The notes beneath the pieces were generated by a model that was not told where the DNA came from, did no database searches, and worked only from the letters and a program-made list of their open reading frames with translations. A stretch of DNA of 14,306 bases. Origin: JAGQTE01 sp964648005 (GTDB taxonomy: Bacteria; Actinomycetota; Acidimicrobiia; Acidimicrobiales; Acidimicrobilacustridaceae). Below, piece after piece: positions 1 to 5,357 of the stretch; position 1 is the first letter of the stretch, and every line of letters begins with the position of its first letter. The stretch covers positions 1 to 14,306 of the forward strand of contig CAZYKR010000094.1 of assembly GCA_964648005.1 (NCBI GenBank), written 5' to 3'. The position numbers and the translations under genes were made by a program.

Positions 1-52
1 TGGACACCACAAGAACGCACGAGAGGCTCACGGCGAGCGACGACTGGCGCGC

Positions 53-757
53 TCAGGGCGAGAGGCGGACGATGCGCCAGCCCGTCGACGCCGACGGGTC
101 GCGCTCGTAGCGGAGGCGGTCGTGCACCCGGAAGGCCTGCTGCTGCCACAGCTCGACCCGCTCGGGCGTGAGCCGGTAGCCACCCCAGCGCTCCGGCCGG
201 GGCACCGGCGCGTCCTCGGGATAGGTGGCCTCGAGCGCAGCGATGGCGGCGTCGAGCTCGGCCCGAGACGCCAACTCGGTGCTCTGGTGCGACGCCGAGG
301 CGGCGATGCGGCTGCCGTGCGGACGGCCGGCCCAGTAGGCGTCGGAGTCGGCGTCGTCGGTCGGCGCCGCCTCGCCCCGCACCCGGATCTGGCGCCCGAG
401 CGCCGGCCACGCGAGCACCACCGCTGCCCGAGGCACCACCGCCAGCTGGCGACCCTTGGCCGACGAGCGGTCCGTGTACCAGCGCAGGCCGTCCCGATCG
501 ACGCCACGGAGCAGCACCATCCGGGCGTCCGGCGCGCCGTCGGCGTCGACGGTCGCCAGCGTCATCGCCGTCGGCTCCCAGCTCCCTGCGTCGGTGGCCA
601 CGGCGATCCACGCCGCCACCTGCGCCATCGGGTCCGGGTCGAGATCGGCGACGTCGAGGCCGTCGACGAGCAGCCGAGCCCGCAGCTCGGCGAACCGGTC
701 GCCACCGTGGCCGCCCTGGTCGCCCGCGTGGCCGCCCTGCTCCCCGGTGCTGCTCAT
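53..757 (-). CDS. pdxH: Pyridoxamine 5'-phosphate oxidase
   Basis: FMN enzyme that oxidises pyridoxine or pyridoxamine 5'-phosphate to pyridoxal 5'-phosphate, the last step of vitamin B6 synthesis and salvage; cytosolic dimer. The 234-residue product shows the family pattern: RMVLLRG (79-85) followed by WYTDRSSAKGRQL (93-105) for FMN phosphate, GRQIRVRG (121-128), SRIAASASHQST (149-160), and a C-terminal ELWQQQAFRVHDRLRYER block (202-219) that carries the R-x-H substrate motif (R210, H212). Length is near the usual 210-230. I chose ATG at 757 because the frame upstream lacks conservation and a -10-like element lies 7 nt before this ATG. The first 20 residues are a Gly/His-rich extension (two QGGHxGD units) absent from typical PdxH. 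The PLP made could serve the PLP enzyme at 3604, but no direct link is visible. Confidence 0.93.
   Translation of the reverse strand: MSSTGEQGGHAGDQGGHGGDRFAELRARLLVDGLDVADLDPDPMAQVAAWIAVATDAGSWEPTAMTLATVDADGAPDARMVLLRGVDRDGLRWYTDRSSAKGRQLAVVPRAAVVLAWPALGRQIRVRGEAAPTDDADSDAYWAGRPHGSRIAASASHQSTELASRAELDAAIAALEATYPEDAPVPRPERWGGYRLTPERVELWQQQAFRVHDRLRYERDPSASTGWRIVRLSP
706..739. repeat. 13-bp direct repeat in pdxH N-terminus
   Basis: The 13-mer cgtggccgccctg occurs at 706-718 and again at 727-739, 21 bp apart. It encodes two successive QGGHxGD heptads in the N-terminal extension of PdxH. It looks like a small in-frame tandem duplication; no function is implied. Confidence 0.6.
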
Positions 758-764
758 GGCGGCC

Positions 765-775
765 TGACTACCACA
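765..775 (-). promoter_or_regulatory. pdxH -10 region, probable leaderless start
   Basis: On the - strand the sequence tgtggtagtc (775-766) ends in a TAGTCA hexamer at 770-765. The ATG of pdxH begins 7 nt further on, at 757, with no Shine-Dalgarno between. The same 10-mer with the same spacing precedes the gene that starts at 3550. TAGTCA is an imperfect TAnnnT and I see no good -35, so the call rests on spacing and recurrence. Confidence 0.4.
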
Positions 776-823
776 CGACGATGCCGCTGCTTGCGGCCGT
801 TCGCTCGGAACCACGGCAACCTA

Positions 824-852
824 TTGACATCGGCAGTGCCATTTTCTACGGT
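824..852 (+). promoter_or_regulatory. Strong sigma70-type promoter of the halohydrin dehalogenase unit
   Basis: A perfect -35 box TTGACA (824-829) is followed, after 17 nt, by TACGGT (847-852), which matches the actinobacterial TAnnnT -10 pattern. The ATG of the next gene is at 859, only 6 nt after the -10, so transcription should begin at or next to the start codon and the mRNA should be leaderless. It is the best promoter in the window by eye. Confidence 0.65.
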
Positions 853-858
853 GGCCCG

Positions 859-1602
859 ATGACCACCGACGCCCCCGTCGCCCTCATCACCCAGTGCGCC
901 GACTACGTCGGGCCGGCGCTGGCCCGGGTCCTGCACGGCAGCGGCCACCGCCTCGTGCTGCACCAACCCCGCCAGGACCTGGTCGACGAGCTGACGGCCG
1001 CCGGCGCCGAGGTCGCCGTCATCGAGCGCGCCGATCTCACCACCGCCGAGGGCAACCAGCTCGTCGTCGACACCGCCCTCGACCGCTTCGGTCGGCTCGA
1101 CGCCGCCTGCTTCGTCACCGGCTTCATCGTCGTCGGCCGCTTCGTCGGCGCCAAGGTCGAGGATTGGGAGCTCGTCAAGCGGGCCAACCTCGACATGGTC
1201 TTCTGGGCGCTGCAGTCGGCCCTGCCGCCGATGGTCGAGGCCGGCCGGGGCCAGATCGTGGTGTTCACCAGCGCCACCGGCGCCAAGCCCGAGCCGAAGG
1301 TGTCGCTGTACTCCTCCACCCGCGCCGGCGCCAATGCCCTGGTGCGCGCCGTCGGCCTCGAGCACGCCGCCGACGGGGTGACGGTCAACGCCATCGGCAC
1401 CAACTACATGGACTTCCCCGGCTTCCTGCACGCTTCCGGTGCCACCGACCCCGAACGCCGGGCCAAGATCGAGGCGCAGGTGCCGATGCACCGCCTCGGC
1501 ACCATGGACGAGCTCGCCGAGTTCACCGCCGTGCTCCTCGACGGCCGCTCCCGCTTCCAGACCGGCCAGTTCTTCTCCTTCAGCGGCGGCTGGAGCGCCT
1601 GA
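859..1602 (+). CDS. Halohydrin dehalogenase (SDR-derived, HheC/HheG type)
   Basis: Halohydrin dehalogenases close vicinal haloalcohols to epoxides with release of halide, and run the reverse opening with small anions; they need no NAD(P). The 247-residue protein has the SDR fold outline but not its cofactor signature. In place of TGxxxGxG it reads T11-QCAD-Y16-V-G18, the T-x4-[FY]-x-G halide-site motif. In place of S/YxxxK it has S138, Y151 and R155, spaced exactly S-x12-Y-x3-R. Stretches resembling HheC from memory include GQIVVFTSAT (131-140), YSSTRAGA (151-158), AIGTNYM (178-184), HRLGTMDELAE (211-221) and TGQFFSFSGGW (235-245). The ATG at 859 sits 6 nt behind a strong -10; the open frame further upstream (to 781) would include the promoter. 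It is followed after 38 nt by a DinB-like gene. An ordinary SDR oxidoreductase is unlikely because Lys is replaced by Arg and the dinucleotide loop is gone. Confidence 0.88.
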   Translation: MTTDAPVALITQCADYVGPALARVLHGSGHRLVLHQPRQDLVDELTAAGAEVAVIERADLTTAEGNQLVVDTALDRFGRLDAACFVTGFIVVGRFVGAKVEDWELVKRANLDMVFWALQSALPPMVEAGRGQIVVFTSATGAKPEPKVSLYSSTRAGANALVRAVGLEHAADGVTVNAIGTNYMDFPGFLHASGATDPERRAKIEAQVPMHRLGTMDELAEFTAVLLDGRSRFQTGQFFSFSGGWSA

Positions 1603-1640
1603 GTCCGCTGACGCCGGCTCGCACGAAAGGACGATCCCCG

Positions 1641-2213
1641 ATGCCCAGCACCGACCTCACCCTCGACTCGCTGCAGCGCCGCATGGCCGCCATGCACTCG
1701 CTCTACTACCAGGCCGTCGAGACGATGGGCCCCGAACACGTCAACCACTTCGAGCGCGCCGGCGTGCTGCCGATCGCCTTCTCGCTGTTCCACTACACGA
1801 ACATGGAAGACGTCTGCTTCATGATGATCACGTCCGAGCCGCCGGTGTGGAACGACGAGTGGCAAGCCCAGGTGCAGATGACGATCAACGACCACGGCAA
1901 GCACCGCACCGTGGAGGAGATGGTCGACCAGCGCATCGGCGACTTCGAGGCGTTCAAGGCCTACCAACGCGCCGTGTTCGACCGCACCGAGGCGTGGTTG
2001 GCCGATCTCGATCCGGCCGAGTTCGCCCGCGTCGTCGTGCCGCGCCCGTTCCCCCCGCAGGTCGCCAGCACCTACTCGGCCCGTGTCGCCGGCCCCGACG
2101 GCATCACCGTGCTCGACGCCACCGAGTGCTGGCTGTACCAGCACGGCCTGCGCCACATGGGCGAGATCGAGCTGGCCCGGGGCCTCGTCGGCCTCGGCGG
2201 CATGACGAGCTGA
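1641..2213 (+). CDS. DinB-like domain protein
   Basis: 190 residues. DinB/YfiT-type four-helix proteins bind a metal through three His residues; several characterised members are thiol-S-transferases or thiol-dependent isomerases using mycothiol or bacillithiol. Candidate ligands here are H51 (in LFHYTNMED, 49-57) and the H-x3-H pair H168/H172 in YQHGLRHMGEIELARGL (166-182), where the last helix of the family carries its HxxxHxGxI pattern. The middle (W70-H88) is unusually long and hydrophilic. An AAAGGA-type Shine-Dalgarno (gaaagga, 1624-1630) lies 10 nt before the ATG, as expected for the second gene of an operon. It begins 38 nt after the halohydrin dehalogenase and likely shares its promoter. 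A role in opening or conjugating the epoxide product is my inference; the substrate and the thiol are unknown. Confidence 0.72.
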   Translation: MPSTDLTLDSLQRRMAAMHSLYYQAVETMGPEHVNHFERAGVLPIAFSLFHYTNMEDVCFMMITSEPPVWNDEWQAQVQMTINDHGKHRTVEEMVDQRIGDFEAFKAYQRAVFDRTEAWLADLDPAEFARVVVPRPFPPQVASTYSARVAGPDGITVLDATECWLYQHGLRHMGEIELARGLVGLGGMTS

Positions 2214-2228
2214 GCCAGCGGCCTCAGC
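2209..2228. terminator. Hairpin with both stop codons of a convergent gene pair
   Basis: GCTGAG (2209-2214), an 8-nt loop, then CTCAGC (2223-2228) form a perfect 6-bp inverted repeat between the convergent DinB-like and SnoaL-like genes. The + gene's TGA (2211-2213) and the - gene's TGA (2226-2224) lie in the two arms. There is no T-tract, so this may be a weak bidirectional terminator or simply two similar gene ends. Confidence 0.35.
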
Positions 2229-2637
2229 CGAGGTAGCCCAGGCCCTTCTGGCAGTGCGGGCCGCCCCAGTGCTCGACGATCTTGCCGTCGCGCATGCGCA
2301 GGATGGCGGTGCCGTTGATCTCGACCGACTCCCCGGTGGGCGCCACGTCGTAGAAGGCAGCGCCGGTGTGCGTGCCGCGCACGGTCCAGTTCGACACGAC
2401 GAGGTCGTCGGACTCGATGAGCAGGTCGACGCTGAACGTCATGTCCGGGAAGGCGTTGCGCACCTGGGTCCACCACAGCAGCTCCTCCCCGCGGATGTCG
2501 GTGCCGACAGCGGCGGGGTGCACCCGCTCGGTCACGTGGCTGTGGAACTCGGGGGCGAAGAAGGCGAACACCGCGTCGCGGTCGCCCGCTTCCATGGCGT
2601 CGGAGTACGCGCCCAGCAGCTTGAGGTTCTCGGACAT
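2224..2637 (-). CDS. SnoaL-like (NTF2-fold) protein
   Basis: 137 residues, the usual size for small SnoaL-like polyketide-cyclase/NTF2-fold proteins. The family pattern is clear: an N-terminal helix with AYSDAMEAGDRDAVFAFFAPEF (10-31), GEELLWWTQVRNAFPDMTF (50-68), the strand NWTVRGTHTGAAF (83-95), PTGESVEINGTAILRMRDGKIVEHW (100-124) and a short tail. Such proteins are found as cyclases, isomerases, hydrolases or non-catalytic binders, so the substrate cannot be named. ATG 2637 is supported by a GAGGA Shine-Dalgarno at 2650-2646, 8 nt upstream, and by the absence of conserved sequence before it. It lies 34 nt downstream of the gene ending at 2672 and is probably its operon partner. Confidence 0.8.
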   Translation of the reverse strand: MSENLKLLGAYSDAMEAGDRDAVFAFFAPEFHSHVTERVHPAAVGTDIRGEELLWWTQVRNAFPDMTFSVDLLIESDDLVVSNWTVRGTHTGAAFYDVAPTGESVEINGTAILRMRDGKIVEHWGGPHCQKGLGYLG

Positions 2638-2671
2638 GCGCCAGATCCTCGCGCCGGGCGCGGGTCGACGC

Positions 2672-3550
2672 TCAGGCGGCGTCGGTGGCGGAGTACGTCG
2701 GCGCCTCGCCGCCCAACGCCGAGCGCACATCGGTCGAGCCCCAGATGGGGATGGTGCCCGTGGCCGGGTCGTACTGGCGCAGCCAGGCCGGCAGGTACGG
2801 CGGGTCGGTGAACTGGCGCGGGTGATGTCCGGGGAGCGCCGAGACGACCATGACCGGGATGAGCACGAAGGCCAGACCGACGGCCAGGCGTAGCAGACGC
2901 CACCAGCACACGGGCAGGTGCAGGCGCCGCTCGCCCCACAGCTGCATCAGGGTCCCGATGATCGTGAAGGCGACGATGTTGACGAACCCCATCGTCATGG
3001 CCCAGGCGTAGCGCAGCTTCGATCCGTCGGTGGCGCAGAACACGTCGTAGGTCGAGCTCTTGTGCTCGATCTCCTCGGCCAGGTGCCACAGGAACAGCGT
3101 CGCCGGCACGGGTTCGGCGTCGTCGAAGAGGTCGCCGAGGTGCTGCTCGGCGTAGCGGGCCACTCCATAGGAGATCGTCTCACCGCCGGCGGCGTACGCC
3201 ACGCGGAACTTCGGGCTGCGCCGCCACACCCAATCGGCGCAGCGGGCCATCCAGCGCTGCAGGCGCAGGGTCGACGGGTAGCGGGCCGCCACGATGGCGT
3301 TGAGCTTCTTGTGCTGGCTGTAGTGCCCGACCTCCTGGCGGACGTACGTCTCGGCGTGCGCCCGCTGCTCGTCGTCGAGCCGATCGAACGTCGAGCGCAC
3401 CGCCTTGATGAACAGCGGCTCGGCGTAGGGCATCCCGAGGGACACGGCGTTGCACGCCGCGGCGAACTCGGGGTTGTGGGGCACCCACATCGGGTCCATG
3501 TCGTCGGGGTACGTGAAGGTCACCCGACGCACCGGCAGCTCGCCCGTCAC
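2672..3550 (-). CDS. Membrane-anchored 'metal-dependent hydrolase' family protein (PF10118-like)
   Basis: 292 residues from the GTG at 3550. It resembles the 'predicted metal-dependent hydrolase' family of actinobacteria and proteobacteria: PVRRVTFTYPDDMDPMWVPH (6-25), NAVSLGMPYAEPLFIKAVR (34-52), QEVGHYSQHKKLN (72-84), AAGGETISYG (120-129) and FLWHLAEEIEHKSSTYDVF (153-171). The likely metal residues fall as E44, E73-x-x-H76, E124 and E160-x-x-H163, one per predicted helix. Two hydrophobic segments, about 185-205 and 218-240, probably anchor it in the membrane. No enzymatic reaction is established for the family as far as I know. GTG 3550 is preferred because a tgtggtagtc -10-like element lies 7 nt upstream, as at pdxH; GTG 3532, GTG 3523 or ATG 3499 are alternatives. 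It is divergent from the PLP enzyme at 3604, with back-to-back promoters. Confidence 0.78.
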   Translation of the reverse strand: MTGELPVRRVTFTYPDDMDPMWVPHNPEFAAACNAVSLGMPYAEPLFIKAVRSTFDRLDDEQRAHAETYVRQEVGHYSQHKKLNAIVAARYPSTLRLQRWMARCADWVWRRSPKFRVAYAAGGETISYGVARYAEQHLGDLFDDAEPVPATLFLWHLAEEIEHKSSTYDVFCATDGSKLRYAWAMTMGFVNIVAFTIIGTLMQLWGERRLHLPVCWWRLLRLAVGLAFVLIPVMVVSALPGHHPRQFTDPPYLPAWLRQYDPATGTIPIWGSTDVRSALGGEAPTYSATDAA

Positions 3551-3557
3551 GGGTGCA

Positions 3558-3568
3558 GGACTACCACA
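3558..3568 (-). promoter_or_regulatory. -10 region of the 3550 gene, probable leaderless start
   Basis: The - strand reads tgtggtagtc (3568-3559), giving a TAGTCC hexamer at 3563-3558. A GTG codon follows after exactly 7 nt, at 3550. The 10-mer is identical to the one in front of pdxH (775-766), with the same spacing to the start. No clear -35 is seen. Confidence 0.4.
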
Positions 3569-3590
3569 CCGCACCCGGGCGGGTCGCCCG

Positions 3591-3596
3591 TATCAT
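3591..3596 (+). promoter_or_regulatory. -10 box of the PLP-enzyme gene, leaderless start
   Basis: TATCAT at 3591-3596 matches TAnnnT and is followed after 7 nt by GTG 3604. The surrounding 18-mer (3589-3606) differs by one base from that at 9562-9579 in front of the YjbQ gene. The upstream -35 zone overlaps that of the divergent promoter at 3558. Confidence 0.5.
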
Positions 3597-3603
3597 CGGC
3601 GCC

Positions 3604-5325
3604 GTGCGCTCCGACGACCCCGACGCCCTGATCGAGGCCATCCGCGCCTCGGTGATCGGCGAGACCGAGGCGGTCGACGGGCCGTTCGGACCGCGACGCG
3701 TCGTGTACGCCGACTACACGGCGTCGGGCCGCTCGCTGTCGTTCATCGAGGACTTCATCCGCGACGCCGTGCTGCCCCTGTACGCCAACACGCACACGGA
3801 GTCCTCGGGCACGGGACTGCAGACCACCCGCTTCCGGGAGGACGCGCGACGCATCATCCGCGACTGCGTGGGCGCGTCCGACGAGCACGCCGTCATCTTC
3901 TGCGGGTCCGGCGCGACCGGAGCCATCGACAAGATGGTCGGGATCTTGAACCTGCGCATCCCCGCCGACCTCGACGCCCGGCACGGCCTGTCGGCACACA
4001 TCCCCGCCGACCAGCGCCCCGTCGTGTTCATCGGACCGTACGAGCACCACTCGAACGAGCTGCCGTGGCGCGAGTCGATCGCCGACGTCGTGACCATCCC
4101 CGCTGACGCCGACGGGCACATCGACTGCGCCGCCCTCACCGAGGCGCTCGAGGCACACGCCGACCGGCCGCTCAAGATCGGCAGCTTCTCGGCGGCGTCG
4201 AACGTCACCGGCATCATCACCGACGTCCCGGCCATCGCCGCGCTGTTGCACGCCCACGGCGCGCTGTCGTTCTGGGACTACGCCGCCGCCGCGCCCTACG
4301 TCGAGATCGACATGGGCCACCGCCCGACGGCCGGCGACGTCGAGGCCGGCCACTGGCTCGATGCCGTGTTCGTCTCGCCGCACAAGCTGATCGGCGGACC
4401 CGGCACGCCGGGCGTGCTCGTGGCACGGCGCGAGCTGCTCACCAACTCGGTGCCGGTCGTGCCCGGCGGGGGAACGGTGGCCTACGTGAACCCCACCGAG
4501 CACCGCTACCTCGACGACCCCGAGCACCGCGAGGAGGGCGGCACCCCGGCCATCGTCGACTCGATCCGCGCCGGCCTCGTGTTCAAGCTCAAGCAGACGG
4601 TCGGCGTCGACGCCATCCGCGCTCGCGAGGAGCGCTTCATCCGTCGGGCGATCGAGTCGTGGGAGCGCAACCCGGCCATCGAGATCCTCGGCAACCACGA
4701 CGCTGAGCGCCTGTCGATCGTGTCGTTCGTCGTCCGGCACGACGGCCAGTACCTGCACCACAACTTCGTCGTGGCCGTGCTCAACGACCTGTTCGGCATC
4801 CAGTCCCGTGGCGGCTGCAGCTGCGCCGGACCGTACGGCCACGCCCTGCTCGGCATCGACCTCGACACGTCACACGAGTTCGAACGCGAGGTGGCCCGCG
4901 GGTGCGAGGGCATCAAGCCGGGCTGGGTGCGGGTCAACTTCAACTACTTCATCAGCGAGGACCTGTTCGAGTACGTCGTCGAGGCCGTACACCTCGTCGC
5001 CACCCACGGCTGGCGCCTGCTCCCGCTGTACCGCTTCGACCCGATGAAGGGCTTGTGGCACCACCGCGACCGCGCCATCGAGCCCCGCCTCACCCTGGAC
5101 GACGTGACGTTCGGCGCTGACGGGATCCACTACCCGGACCGGCGCATCCAGGTGCCCGATACGGCGCTGGCGGACTGCCTCGACGAGGCGCGGGCGTTGG
5201 TGGCGGCGCTGGCCGAGGCGCCGGCGGCGGGCGGCCAGCACCTCGAGCTGGGCGCCGACTTCGAACACCTGCGCTGGTTCCCGCTCCCCGACGAGCCGGC
5301 GCTCGTGCCGAAACCGTCGAGCTGA
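3604..5325 (+). CDS. Class V aminotransferase / cysteine-desulfurase-like PLP enzyme, long form
   Basis: 573 residues, much longer than the ~400 of SufS/CsdA. Fold-type I class V features are present: YADYTASGRSL (35-45), NTHTESSGTG (62-71), FCGSGATGAIDK (99-110), PYEHHSNELPWRES (145-158, with the cofactor-stacking His), WDYAAAAPYVEIDM (224-237, with D225 for the pyridine nitrogen), SPHKLIGGPGTPG (258-270, K261 as Schiff-base lysine) and RGGCSCAGPYG (402-412), where C405 or C407 sits where desulfurases carry the persulfide Cys. After residue ~450 comes a roughly 120-residue extension with many aromatics that I do not recognise. GTG 3604 is chosen because a -10 lies 7 nt upstream; the frame opens earlier (3553), but that stretch holds both divergent promoters. 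Desulfurase, lyase or sulfurtransferase activity are all possible. No sulfur-acceptor gene is adjacent. Confidence 0.82.
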   Translation: MRSDDPDALIEAIRASVIGETEAVDGPFGPRRVVYADYTASGRSLSFIEDFIRDAVLPLYANTHTESSGTGLQTTRFREDARRIIRDCVGASDEHAVIFCGSGATGAIDKMVGILNLRIPADLDARHGLSAHIPADQRPVVFIGPYEHHSNELPWRESIADVVTIPADADGHIDCAALTEALEAHADRPLKIGSFSAASNVTGIITDVPAIAALLHAHGALSFWDYAAAAPYVEIDMGHRPTAGDVEAGHWLDAVFVSPHKLIGGPGTPGVLVARRELLTNSVPVVPGGGTVAYVNPTEHRYLDDPEHREEGGTPAIVDSIRAGLVFKLKQTVGVDAIRAREERFIRRAIESWERNPAIEILGNHDAERLSIVSFVVRHDGQYLHHNFVVAVLNDLFGIQSRGGCSCAGPYGHALLGIDLDTSHEFEREVARGCEGIKPGWVRVNFNYFISEDLFEYVVEAVHLVATHGWRLLPLYRFDPMKGLWHHRDRAIEPRLTLDDVTFGADGIHYPDRRIQVPDTALADCLDEARALVAALAEAPAAGGQHLELGADFEHLRWFPLPDEPALVPKPSS

Positions 5326-5328
5326 GCG

Positions 5329-5344
5329 GCCGACGCGACTCGGC
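5329..5344. terminator. Short hairpin between convergent genes
   Basis: GCCGA (5329-5333), a 6-nt loop, then TCGGC (5340-5344) lie just after the stop of the PLP enzyme and before the stop of the convergent TgpA-like gene at 5358. The stem is only 5 bp and there is no T-tract, so this is a weak terminator candidate. Confidence 0.25.
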
Positions 5345-5357
5345 GCCAGGCGGTCCG

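Noticed and set aside
859..1602. Ordinary NAD(P)-dependent SDR oxidoreductase
   Set aside because: The glycine-rich cofactor loop is replaced and YxxxK is YxxxR, with spacing that fits halohydrin dehalogenases exactly.
2224..2637. SnoaL-like protein as a limonene-epoxide-hydrolase partner of the dehalogenase
   Set aside because: The fold is related and the location tempting, but the Asp-Arg-Asp catalytic triad is not evident (NWTVRGTHTG has Arg without the paired Asp), and the gene is on the opposite strand in a different operon.
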